From Reclinomonas americana ATCC 50394 (lineage: Eukaryota > Jakobida > Jakobea > Jakobida), in contig PS015034.1 in assembly GCA_048213135.1 (NCBI GenBank), positions 74,054 to 138,053 of the forward strand: a DNA stretch of 64,000 bases, in the 5' to 3' direction. The notes under the pieces were generated by a model. That model had not been told where the DNA came from, did no database searches, and worked only from the letters and a program-made list of their open reading frames with translations. Position numbers and translations under genes: made by a program. Every line of letters begins with the position of its first letter. Position 1 is the stretch's first letter. Of this stretch, positions 1-11,600 are shown piece after piece.

Positions 1-600
1 CTCCTCTGCTCTCTGAATGCACCCTGGTGGAAACATGCAATGCACTTGTCTTCTTAAGAAGGATCGCTTCTTTCTCGCTCACTGCATGCCTAAGCACTTG
101 CGTGTCTTCACTATCGTGCACTTATCATCGTCTCACCACTCACGCACAGTACGCACAGTGCCCTTCTCCACTCACAAAGCACCACATGGTGAGCAACCCA
201 ACTTGCAATGCACTTGTCTTCCCAATCGCTTCTCACTGCATTGCGTTTCTTCACTATCGTGCACTTGTCGTCTCACCACTCACAGTGCCCTTCTCCACTC
301 ACAATGCACCACATGGTGAGCAACCCAACTTGCAATACACTTGTTTCTCAAGAAGGATCGATAACTTTCTCGCTCACTCCACGCCTTGAGCACTTGTGAT
401 TCTTCGCTCCTAACACCCACTAACCCAACATGCAATGCACTTGTCGTCTCTTCTCCACTCACAACCAACTTGCAATGCACATGACTTCCCAATCACTCTC
501 GCGTTTTCTTCTCTCCAAACCCAACTCGCACTGCACAGTCTTCCCACTATCTTGCACTTCTCCTCTCGCCACACAAAACGCAAGACAACTCACGAGAATT
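1..600. repeat. Degenerate tandem repeat array, period about 127 bp
   Basis: No gene is supported here. The words CCCTTCTCCACTCAC and CACCACATGGTGAGCAACCC recur at about 161 and 288 (spacing 127). The word TGCAATGCACTTGTC and close variants recur near 37, 206, 331, 431 and 470. A longer block beginning TTCACTATCGTGCACTT is present near 108 and again near 250. Several overlapping open frames exist but none keeps a consistent frame between copies, so I read this as non-coding repeat DNA. Confidence 0.6.
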
Positions 601-1086
601 GCTCAGCGTCCACGGATCCGCCGCCCCCGGCTCCACCGACACCGGATTCAATGCCTGAATCACACTCATCGCCTGCGCTTTCGGCACCGATGCGCGATAC
701 ACATCCTCCAACAGCCGTTTGTGTCGCCGAACAGGCCGACAACAGCTAACAAAGAATGAGAGAGAGAGAGAGAGTGAGCTGGACATGTCGCTTTCCGCGC
801 GCGCTCTTCATCGTCTCTTTGTGATGCGCTCGTGTGCATGGAGAGAGAGAGAGAGAGAGAGAGAGACTCACACGCGCACACACACAATGCACGACAACTT
901 CGCGACACGTTGCAATGCATGAATAGCTTTCGTTCGGGTTGCCACACACACACACACACGCACACACACGTCTCACACACACACACAAGGCACGCACCTG
1001 TTCCCCATTCCCTGCACCAGCGATTCCTATCAGCAACAGAGGGACACAACCCGCGCAGGACCTGCTCTGCATCTCTTTTTCTCAGA
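601..1086. other. Intergenic stretch with GA and CA microsatellites
   Basis: Nothing coding is supported. It holds (GA)n runs near 757-775 and 840-866 and a (CA)n-rich stretch near 940-990. It lies directly upstream of the LYR-motif gene, so part of it must be that gene's promoter and 5' UTR, but I see no recognisable promoter element. Confidence 0.5.
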
Positions 1087-1489
1087 ATGAGTTCGCGAAG
1101 TCGTGTGTTGACGCTCTACCGCGGCATTCTTCGCGTTTCGTTGCCACCTTCATTTACTACGGTGTCGCCTATATGCATGGAGGGGGAAGAGGCTCACTGT
1201 GAATGGCGCAGGAGGCACGTGGAATGCCGACGGAGAATCGACGGGCGTTTGTGGTGGCCAAGGCGCGACGAGAGTTCCGCGCAGCACAGCGAGAGACGTG
1301 CCCGCGCAGTGCGTTTGTGTGTATGTATGTGTGTGTGTGGTCGTGCATCAGCTGATTGCATGATTGTCAGAGATCGAGGAGTGCATTCGCTTGGCAGAGA
1401 CGCAGCTGGAGACGGTGCAGGTGCAGGCGAAGCACTTGACGACGACGTTTGCAGCGTTTCCGCACTTGAATGGTGTTCCGAGGAGATAA
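1087..1489 (+). CDS. LYR-motif (Complex1_LYR) mitochondrial protein
   Basis: I reconstruct three exons: 1087-1134, 1212-1308 and 1371-1489. Splice phases agree (48, 97 and 119 nt) and give 87 residues. The start carries the family signature: a short basic N-terminus, then VLTLYRGILR, the LYR tripeptide. Exon 2 gives a basic helix (RRAFVVAKARREFR) and exon 3 the closing amphipathic helix (IEECIRLAETQLE). The three-helix layout and length fit LYRM proteins, which with acyl-carrier protein assist iron-sulphur cluster and respiratory-complex assembly in mitochondria. I cannot assign it to a particular LYRM subfamily. The stop lies 15 bp from the stop of the opposing WD40 gene. The donor of exon 2 (GTGCGT at 1309) was chosen because it is the only one restoring the frame of exon 3. 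Confidence 0.72.
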
Positions 1490-1504
1490 AAAAACGAACG
1501 GGTT

Positions 1505-2566
1505 TTATAAGCAGCAGCGAGTCACGACAACTTGCGCCTCTTCGACGATGAAGCAGCGTAGTACGGTCTCCACCAGGCAGCGCTGTTCGTCAACCGACTG
1601 CATCTCCTGTGTGGCGAGCGTGGCGAGTCGTGCGCAGTGCAGTTCGTGGCGGGCGAGGGCGAGCGGTGAGGACCACACGCGTACGGAGCTGTCGTAGCTG
1701 CCGCTGACGATGCGGTGCGCGTCGTGAGTGATGGCGAGCGACGACACGCGCGACGTGTGCCCCTCGAACCGCCGCACCTCTTCTCCCGTCGCCAGCGACC
1801 ACAGCCGCACCGTATCGTCCAGGCTGCCGCTGACCGCGAACTGGCCACTGGCGCAGACGGCGACACACGTCACCTTGTGAGTGTGTCCCTCCAGTCGTTG
1901 CACCTCCTCGCCACTTGCCAGCGACAGAACGCGCACCACTGTGGTCTCCCCTCCAGTCACCACGTGCAGGTCATCGGGGGTGATGGCCACAGCAAACACT
2001 CGACAGAACAGGCTCTCGTTGCGACAGAGTTCCTCCCCACTTGTCAGCGACCACACCCGCACCGTTCCATCCCAACTCCCGCTCACCACGTGCCGGTTGT
2101 CGCGAGTGACAGCGACCGACGACACCGCTGCCATGTGACCTCGCAGCCACCGCACCAACTCGCCCGTCTCCATGGAACATATGCGCACCGCGCTATCCCA
2201 GCTGCCCGTCACAATGTGCTGGCCATCGGCAGTGACCGTGACAGCTCCCACCCAATCACTGTGGCCCTTGAATCGACGCACCTCTTCCCCGCTTGCCAGT
2301 GACCACAGACGCACCGATCCGCAGTTGTCGCTGCTCACAACGTGCTGCCCGTCGGGAGTGACGCACACGCAGCTGACGGTATCCTCGTGCCCTGCGATGC
2401 TCTGCACCTGCTCTCCACTCGTGACCGACCACACTCGGAGAGACCTGCTCTGGAATCCGCCACTAGCACTGATAATGTGCTGGCCGTCGGGAGTGAGGGC
2501 GACGGAGTTCACCGTCTCGCCGACTGGCAGCCGCCTGCAGTGGTACTCGGTGGAGGCAGTGATCAT
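1505..2566 (-). CDS. Seven-bladed WD40-repeat protein
   Basis: This is an uninterrupted frame with seven recognisable WD repeats. Each ends in a W-D-like strand such as SLRVWSV, SVRLWSL, AVRICSM, TVRVWSL, VVRVLSL, TVRLWSL and SVRVWSS, and most are followed by a GEE-V-R turn and a GH dipeptide. Seven repeats fit one complete beta-propeller with only short tails (353 residues from the chosen start). The longest frame begins at 2623, but that leaves only 5 bp to the stop of the upstream gene, so I prefer the internal methionine at 2566 (MITASTEY). No other domain is present, so the partner and pathway cannot be inferred. The repeats are very similar to each other, suggesting recent internal duplication. 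It is intronless, unlike nearly every neighbour. Confidence 0.85.
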   Translation of the reverse strand: MITASTEYHCRRLPVGETVNSVALTPDGQHIISASGGFQSRSLRVWSVTSGEQVQSIAGHEDTVSCVCVTPDGQHVVSSDNCGSVRLWSLASGEEVRRFKGHSDWVGAVTVTADGQHIVTGSWDSAVRICSMETGELVRWLRGHMAAVSSVAVTRDNRHVVSGSWDGTVRVWSLTSGEELCRNESLFCRVFAVAITPDDLHVVTGGETTVVRVLSLASGEEVQRLEGHTHKVTCVAVCASGQFAVSGSLDDTVRLWSLATGEEVRRFEGHTSRVSSLAITHDAHRIVSGSYDSSVRVWSSPLALARHELHCARLATLATQEMQSVDEQRCLVETVLRCFIVEEAQVVVTRCCL

Positions 2567-2628
2567 CGCGGAGAAGAGAAGGCGGAGGGATGAAGTTGGT
2601 AGAGGACGCCCTTCACACTGCATTGTCT

Positions 2629-5600
2629 TTAATAAAAGTCTCCACCACCACCGCCACCACCACCACTGCCACTACTGCTATTACTGCTGCTAATGGTGGT
2701 CATGTTGGTTCGCGACGACTGCCGATAGTGCTGCTGTTGCAACACGGACGGCGTCTGCCGGTGGTGTTCTTGGTACGAGGCCGTCGACGACGATGCACGT
2801 CGCGATTCACTGGCCACCGTGCGATGGGCGCCCGTCGCACCCAGCTCACGCAACTTGTGCTTCAGCTTGTGAACCTTGCGTTGCAGGGCCACTTTCTCGT
2901 CGGCGATCTCACTCGCCACCTTGCGGTACTCTGCAAACGGGAACCGCGCGATGAGAATCACTCGATGCCGACGTGCAGCAGCCTCCGTTGTACAAACCAG
3001 ACGTGAGCCCCTCAAAGTGCGCCAGCTGCAACCGCAGTTCCACCATGGTCTCCTGCGCAGCAACACGATCAGCATCTCCATTTCCTCCNNNNNNNNNNNN
3101 NNNNNNNNNNNNNNNNNNNNNNNNNNNNNNNNNNNNNNNNNNNNNNNNNNNNNNNNNNNNNNNNNNNNNNNNNNNNNNNNNNNNNNNNNNNNNNNNNNNN
3201 NNNNNNNNNNNNNNNNNNNNNNNNNNNNNNNNNNNNNNNNNNNNNNNNNNNNNNNNNNNNNNNNNNNNNNNNNNNNNNNNNNNNNNNNNNNNNNNNNNNN
3301 NNNNNNNNNNNNNNNNNNNNNNNNNNNNNNNNNNNNNNNNNNNNNNNNNNNNNNNNNNNNNNNNNNNNNNNNNNNNNNNNNNNNNNNNNNNNNNNNNNNN
3401 NNNNNNNNNNNNNNNNNNNNNNNNNNNNNNNNNNNNNNNNNNNNNNNNNNNNNNNNNNNNNNNNNNNNNNNNNNNNNNNNNNNNNNNNNNNNNNNNNNNN
3501 NNNNNNNNNNNNNNNNNNNNNNNNNNNNACCTCACACACGTGCCTACGCGTAGCGTGATGCTCTGGAGGCGGAACGCACCCAAACAGCATCGCTGCGAGC
3601 GCGCCTGGTGCAAATCCAGAGTGAACACGAGCGCACTCTCACGCAACTGCGCGAGGAACTGACGGTCACGCATCAGCGACAGTTGCAGTCGCTGCGTGCC
3701 GACATTGACCGCCAACTGGCCGCCCAACGTTCCGTTCACGAGCGTGAGGTCGGCGATCTGGAGGCGCGGCATCGCGCCACACTGGAGGCGCTCGATACAT
3801 CTGAAACGCGACTGGCCACCGCTCGTCGCGCGGAAGCCGAGCGCCTGGCCACGATGCAGTCGGAGCACTCGCGGGAGCTGAGTCAGCTGCAGAGTTCCAT
3901 GACCGAGCGCCTCGATGCGGAGCGTCGGCGCGCCGATGCCGAAGTGGAGGAGCGCGTGCACTCGATGCGAGCGTCGCAAGTGGCTGAACTAAATGCGGCC
4001 GAGTCGCGCCTGCGAGTGGAGCGTGAGCGGCAGCAGAGTCATGTCGAGGGCGAAGTGGAGAGGCGAGTGGAGGCTGTGCGGCAGGCCCACGTGCAGGAGT
4101 TGGCTGGTGAGTTCGGTGGGAGGTTGCATCGGCACAAGAGTGATTGTCTGACGCACGCACTGATTCTTTCTTGTTCTGTCTCTCGCAGCACTGCGCCAGA
4201 CGCTGCAGACGGAGCTGTCGCGTGTGGTATCCGAGGCGGACAGTCGAGTGCAATCCCTGCGCGAAATTCACCGCCAGGAGATGGTGTCGCGCATGGAAGA
4301 AGTGCGCAGTTCGTACGTCGAGGAGATTCGTCGCGTGCGTGAGACGGAGAGTGGCTCTCCGTCGCAGCTCCGCCGGTTGCAGTCGGCACTGGAGGAGCGG
4401 CAGCGGGAGGTGGAGCGACAGGCCGCGATGATGACTGAGATGGAGCGGCGATACCAGGCGGAGAAGCGGCAGTGGGAACTCGAAAGTCGGCGACAAGTGG
4501 CCGAGGTTTAGTGGAACGCACCGGGGAATGGGATTGTGAGATAGACGACTCACGCGTACAAAAATCTGCAGCTTCGCGAGAGCCACCGCCGCGACTCGCA
4601 GCTGGCGACGGAGCGCTTAGAGATGGCGCACGCCACGCAGATGCAGCACCTGGAGCGTCAACTTGCTGAGCAGGAGAATGAGCTGCGTGTGCGCATGGAG
4701 GCGGTGGCGCAGTCGCACAGTGAGCATCTGCGACGCGTGCGCGATGAGGCGACACTGGAGTACGAGAGGCAGCTGCAGGAGTTTAGACGCGTGCGATTCG
4801 CGGAGCGGCAGGAGGTTTTGTTGGTGGCCACTGTTGTTGTTAAACCGTGGCGCTGACGCGGGTGGTGCAGGAGTTTGAAGAGAACGACGAGGCCAGTGAC
4901 TCGGATGTCGATGCGGAGCATGAACGTGTGCATCTCGATCAAGTGCTGCGAACACTGCAGGAGCTGGAGCCGCGATTGACGAGGGTGAGATGCACGAGAA
5001 NNNNNNNNNNNNNNNNNNNNGCACGCGCCTCACGCAGGCTCTGCAAGACTGCTGCTCACCTCGGCACCGATCTGCGACTCACGCAAGCGTGCCAGCTCGC
5101 GCGTGTGAGTCGACTGCAACGCCTCCAACTCCTCGCTGTGCTGACGCGCAAGTGCATCCAACTGTGCGTGCGACGCGCATGAGTTGTATGCAATCTTGGA
5201 AGCGTGAGGGCACTTGCACTCACCGACTCCTGCAACCGTGTGTCGAACTGCTGCTGCAGGCGTGAAATCTGCGAAACGAATCGTGCGCGCGAATGAGCAC
5301 GCACGATCACACAACAGCAAAAGCGTGAGCGCTTGGTCACCTCGGCGGCATGCGATCGACGCAAAGTCTCCACCTCCTCGCGCCGGGCGGCAGCCTCGCG
5401 AGACACCTGCCAAGCGCATGCAAGTGAGTGGATGCATGCCCCGCGAAGACACAGACATTTGCAAGCACGAACCGCTGCACGCAGGTCCTCACTGGCCTTG
5501 GCACGCACGCCCTGCAGTGTCTCCTCGAACGACTGGCGCAGCGACTGGCTCTGGTTGTGCAACGCCGACTCGTGTCGCTGCTCAAGTGACTGCAGCTGGG

Positions 5601-8600
5601 GCATTCAAAACCACGCACGGTGAGAGACGAGACTCATTTCCTTGCACCCGGGGACATCATACCTCACGCGCATGCAACTCATGAGCTTGCGCCAGAGTAG
5701 AGGCGCGCTGTTCGAGCTGCAAATTCACGAGAAGATAAGTATGGGAAGACGGTTAAAACACGAATCCAATTATCTCCGCAACCTCTTGCACGCGAGAAGC
5801 ACGGCCGTGCAACTCGGTAATGTTGCGCTCGCTCTCCGATAGTCGCTGCTGCAGCTCGGTGACTGCCGACGATCGGCTCTGTTCAGCGTGCTGCGCTTCG
5901 GCGAGCTCCTCCCGCAGACGTGCAACCTCGCGCTCCTTGATCGTCACGCTCATCTGCGCCGCGTCCAAATCGGCGCGCAGCTTCCTGCACGTGGTCTCCA
6001 GTGCTTCCACTGCGCATCCACGTAAGAAGCCTCCAAGGGTGCAACCCAGATACATGCGTAAACAAACTCACCTTCATCTTGCAATCGGGTGACCTGTTCA
6101 GCACTGGTGCTGCGTGCGGCTCGTGCACGCGCCACCTCTTCTGCGCGGCTGGCGCTGGCCTCCTCTGCAGTCGCCACCTCCTGCCGCAGCTTTGCCACCG
6201 TCGTCTGCAGCATGTCGACTGCATCGCGCGGGGTGCAATATGAGCACACGCTACAGCACGAGTCTCTCACATGATCATTGTGCTTACCTTGCGACTGCAA
6301 GCGCACCACCTCGCGTTGTCGACTCTCGGCCTGTTCCGAGTTGTGAATGGACTCGGTGCGTTGCGTGCCCAGTGCGCTCTCCAGCGACGTCACTGCGTAT
6401 GAAGAAGCGTGAACACGCAGCAACAGCTGACGAAGGGATTCTGCAAGCAAGTATCGGCACCCACCTTGCGATGACAGGCTGTTGTTCTGGCTCTGCAGTC
6501 GATCGACCTGTGAAATGAGCTGCTGCAGCTGCTGGCTCGTCTCATCGAGTTCGGCGCGCAGCTGCGAGCTACGCTGCGTCTGCACTCGGAGCTCCTGTCG
6601 CAGTTGCTCGACCAGCTGAATGCGTTGCACGGCTTCGCGCTCCTCGTTCTCCAGATCGACCATCGAACCGGACAGGCGACGCGGCGGGCTTCCACTCACG
6701 GAGCGCGACGGAGCCGGGGAAGCGGCAGCGCTGGACGGCGAGAGATTGCTCGGGCGACCGTGTCGCAAGTTGTCCAGATGCTCCCGCAGCTTGTGCTGCA
6801 GGCGACGGTACTTGTTGCGCCACATCTCCACCATCTCGGTCAGTGCTCGCTGTTGCGTCTCCAACATGGCCGTGCGGTTGCCGCCTGCACTGGCAGCTGC
6901 GCGGCAGTGAGAGGGGGAACGATGATTGCAATAAGGGAGAGAATGCATGAATGGCACACACCAGCGTCACCGGTTGTGTGCTCCGCCGACTCCTCCCACG
7001 CCAGCTCTGTCAGCGCAGCCAGCGAGGCGCGCAGCGTGTCCACTTGGTGAGCCAACAAGGCACTTTGGCTGATAATCTCCGCATGCAGAGCAGATGCAGA
7101 CGGCTGTCGGGGTGCGGCGGCCGTTGGCGACGAGGATGCCGGTCGCTGCGAATCACCACAGATCAGTGTGTGCGCGAAAATACAAAACAAGCACGACGAG
7201 CGGAAATGGACCACCTTCAGCAGCAACTCTGCCGAACAAGCAAGCTCGCCACGGAACACGTCGAGCATCCTGGTTAAAGAGCAAGAATCAGCGGCGCTCG
7301 TTCAGGAGCAAAAGCAGCACGCCCTCCTCCCCAAGGAACTGACCCCTCTATCTCCTCGTTCTGCTCAGCCAGCGAGCCCAACTCCCGCTGGTAGGACGCC
7401 TCGGCGGCACGCACTTGGCGCAACAGGTCCTGCATTTCGGAATGGAGCTGCTGCTCGGTGCGCTCACGATACTCCATCACCACCGAGTACATCCGGCGCA
7501 GCTCCTCTGCGTCGCGCAGTGAGACACACACGGACAGACACGACACCAAAAACACAACAACGGGGTCTGCGCACCCGGCGACTTGCCGAGGGTCTCGGGG
7601 CGAATGTCGACGCCATCGATATCCGACAGCACCTCCGAGGTGGCCACGCTACTGCCATTGTCACCGTCGTCGACGGTGCTCGAAGCAGCCGACATGTTCT
7701 GCACCGAGGCCGCACCCGAGTGTCGTGCATATGTCAGTGGCGTACGCACTCCCGACGCATCAAACACACGTTGACTTATGCCAATCAGCGAGAATGCAGC
7801 GGCTGCACACGTGCACAAGTGTGTGAGCGATTGAACGAGACAGGGACACGACTGCGTGATCACACACCATCACGCTCCGCAGGCGACGGCGATCCCGTCA
7901 CAATCGCCATTGGCGACAACGAGTGCATGAGGAACGGTGAGGCATCGACAGGATTGCTGGCACCGCTGGCGCCCGGTCCACCGTGGACACGGCGAGTCGA
8001 TGCCAGTGATGGTGCTACTCCGGTTGGCTGGCGCGTGGCCGACGAGGGCGACACATTCATGCTGTAGTTGCCGCCTGCGAATGCACGCCGTGAGAGCAAT
8101 GCAGATAATGAGGGAAAACAATCACCAGCACGCACCCTGCGAATCGGCGGCTGCCGTTGGTGAAAATGCGCCTGCCGGCGACTTGTGCTGCTGAGTCGGC
8201 GATGCGTGCGCAGTCGAGCCACCAGACTGTCGTATAGGAGAGTGAGGAGCGCCACCACCATCATCAATACCACGAAAATGCTCGACTCACCGACGCCGCA
8301 GCAGTGGAGAACAGCGTACGCGGTGGCGTGTTCTGCGGAGGCGACGAGAGACTTGCACGTCGCTCAGCAGCCAATCGCTTCTTCTTGGCGGATTCTGTGC
8401 GCAGGTGCTGCAACTCCTCCTCGGCCACCGCCAACTGTGATCGCCGTCGCTCCACCACCGTGCTCAGATGCTCAATGGCCGACATGAGCTGCTGCACTTC
8501 GGTTCCGGAACTCGAGTTGAGCATCGAGGTGACATTCGACGGCGACTGTGACAACACGGAGCCTGACGGCGAACCATTCTGCACACGCAGTTCCGCGCGT

Positions 8601-11600
8601 GATCAGCAGAGGCACATCATGCAAGCAGCGCGCCCGGACTCACCGACAACTCGGCTGTCTGTGTGGCAGTCGTTGACACCAAAGCTGGCGTCGTGGGAGC
8701 CGCAGTGGAGGGTGTAGGAGACGCGGTGCTGACTGCAGACACTGGCAGCATGTGACGGAAGTGCGCCATGAGCTGTTCCAGGTACTGCACGTCCTCGTCT
8801 GCGCGACCAACAAGGAAACACACACGCCAGTGAGCCATAAATCACCAACTTCAGGAGTCGACACGCTTAGAGACCATGTGTGGAGAGCGCACTGGCCAGC
8901 TGCAGGCGGAGATGTGCGACCTCCTTGTCGAGGTACTTGATCTGCGTCTCTCGTTCCTCCAAGCATCGCGACCAATCTTCCGAATTCACCTGCAAAGCGC
9001 GCTGCTCGTGCACGGTCTCCAGCACGCGACTCAGAGTGGCCTCCTCACTGCACACGCGCGCACAAAAAATGTGGCAAATGAGTCAGTGCCGTTGTCACCT
9101 CGTCCATNNNNNNNNNNNNNNNNNNNNNNNNNNNNNNNNNNNNNNNNNNNNNNNNNNNNNNNNNNNNNNNNNNNNNNNNNNNNNNNNNNNNNNNNNNNNN
9201 NNNNNNNNNNNNNNNNNNNNNNNNNNNNNNNNNNNNNNNNNNNNNNNNNNNNNNNNNNNNNNNNNNNNNNNNNNNNNNNNNNNNNNNNNNNNNNNNNNNN
9301 NNNNNNNNNNNNNNNNNNNNNNNNNNNNNNNNNNNNNNNNNNNNNNNNNNNNNNNNNNNNNNNNNNNNNNNNNNNNNNNNNNNNNNNNNNNNNNNNNNNN
9401 NNNNNNNNNNNNNNNNNNNNNNNNNNNNNNNNNNNNNNNNNNNNNNNNNNNNNNNNNNNNNNNNNNNNNNNNNNNNNNNNNNNNNNNNNNNNNNNNNNNN
9501 NNNNNNNNNNNNNNNNNNNNNNNNNNNNNNNNNNNNNNNNNNNNNNNNNNNNNNNNNNNNNNNNNNNNNNNNNNNNNNNNNNNNNNNNNNNNNNNNNNNN
9601 NNNNNNNNNNNNNNNNNNNNNNNNNNNNNNNNNNNNNNNNNNNNNNNNNNNNNNNNNNNNNNNNNNNNNNNNNNNNNNNNNNNNNNNNNNNNNNNNNNNN
9701 NNNNNNNNNNNNNNNNNNNNNNNNNNNNNNNNNNNNNNNNNNNNNNNNNNNNNNNNNNNNNNNNNNNNNNNNNNNNNNNNNNNNNNNNNNNNNNNNNNNN
9801 NNNNNNNNNNNNNNNNNNNNNNNNNNNNNNNNNNNNNNNNNNNNNNNNNNNNNNNNNNNNNNNNNNNNNNNNNNNNNNNNNNNNNNNNNNNNNNNNNNNN
9901 NNNNNNNNNNNNNNNNNNNNNNNNNNNNNNNNNNNNNNNNNNNNNNNNNNNNNNNNNNNNNNNNNNNNNNNNNNNNNNNNNNNNNNNNNNACATGCAATC
10001 AACAAACCGATGCATGTCGTCCAGCACGCCACGCAGTTCAACAACGTCCACCGTACCGTGCGTCTCCAGTCGACTGAGCACCGCAAACACACGCTCGCGG
10101 AACAGTGACCGCTGTACGTGAAAGCACATTCACCAAGGTGAGAAATTAAAACAACCATTCGCGAAACTCTGAAGAACACCAGCGCAGATCACCAAATCGC
10201 GATACTCTTGCTGACAGTTGGTGAACTCGGCCTGCAGTTGGCGGATCTTCCACGTGACACCACGCATGCGGTCTTCGTACATCTGCAGGAGAGGGGGATC
10301 AGGGCTACAGAGAAGACACGATAAGGAAAGAGACGAAATAAAACGCAACAGACACCACACACTCGACGGTTTGCGTCTGGTGGCTCGTCTCCTCNNNNNN
10401 NNNNNNNNNNNNNNNNNNNNNNNNNNNNNNNNNNNNNNNNNNNNNNNNNNNNNNNNNNNNNNNNNNNNNNNNNNNNNNNNNNNNNNNNNNNNNNNNNNNN
10501 NNNNGCGCAGTCGCTCGTGTAGCCGGAGCGCCTGCACACCAGTCAGATCAAACTACACCAGTCCTCATACAACGTCGACGTCACCTCTCGGCGATACAAG
10601 TCGGCCGCAATGCTCAAAATCTCCGGGTTGCGACCCTCGAGTGCGGCCTCCATGTGCTCACGCAGATCGTGAGCGCGCAAATCCTCCAGTCGCCGAATGA
10701 GTTCGCATCGATCTGCCAGCGCCCGATCCTTGGTAGCGACGGCTTGTCGGAGTCCGGAAATCTCCTGCTCGCGTGCTTGCAACTCGGCGCGCAAGAAGTG
10801 AGCCTCGCGAGCTGCCTCGGAGGGCTGTGGCGCACACCAGCCGTGTGTGAGTGAGAGAGAGAGAGAAGAATGTCAATCCCTTCGCGCAACTTCGGCAGTC
10901 GGTGGCGATGGCGTGCGTGCAGTGGTGGCCGACGCACTGGCCAACTGCGCACTGCGGGAACAGCAAGAAGAACTATGTGAGACGGGAGGAAGACAGCACT
11001 GCTGCAGTGCTGGCTGACTAACCGAACAGACTCCAGTTCCTGGTGCACCTGCTGCAACTCTCGTTGCGAATTGTTGAGCTGTGGCGATGTCAGCAGCAAG
11101 AGAGACAAGCGGATGATGCAGCAGCACCTCGTACCTCGGCGCGCAGTGTCTCTGCCTCCATACGCCTGCGTCATGCACCACACATGAGTCAAACACGAGT
11201 GCAAATGCGTCGCTGACGGCATCACGACGACTCACTCTGTGCGCAACGCCTCAATGGTCTGCACGTCGGAGCGATGCACGCTCTCCAGCCGCGTCACCTC
11301 GCGCCGCGTTGCGTCCAGCTCGGTCAAGATCGCGGCCGACGCCTTGGCCGTGTCGCGGTCGGTCTGCTGTCGACCGGCATTGCTTCGCGCGTCCTCCAAA
11401 TCGCGCTGCAGGCGCGTGGCAGCATCGGTTGCGTCACGTGCTTGTCTTTGCAGCGCGGCAATAATCGACTCCTGATCACGAATCCGTTCATCGCGGCTCG
11501 TCAGATCTGACGTCTCGCACAGCAGCAAGTTGGCGCCATCCAAGTCGTCCTGTGCGTCGCAGTCGATGAGAATCAAAGAGAGAAAGCAAGAGAACACGTT

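Noticed and set aside
1-600. CRISPR-like array
   Set aside because: Repeats are degenerate and long, spacers are not uniform, and the genome is eukaryotic.
1715-2302. Long plus-strand frames opposite the WD40 gene
   Set aside because: They are antisense shadows; the minus strand has seven aligned WD repeats, the plus strand no domain.
2560-2700. Fusion of the coiled-coil protein to the WD40 protein through a 31-nt intron
   Set aside because: All available GT donors in the Gly-rich tail are phase 1 and every acceptor tried leads to a stop or the wrong frame.
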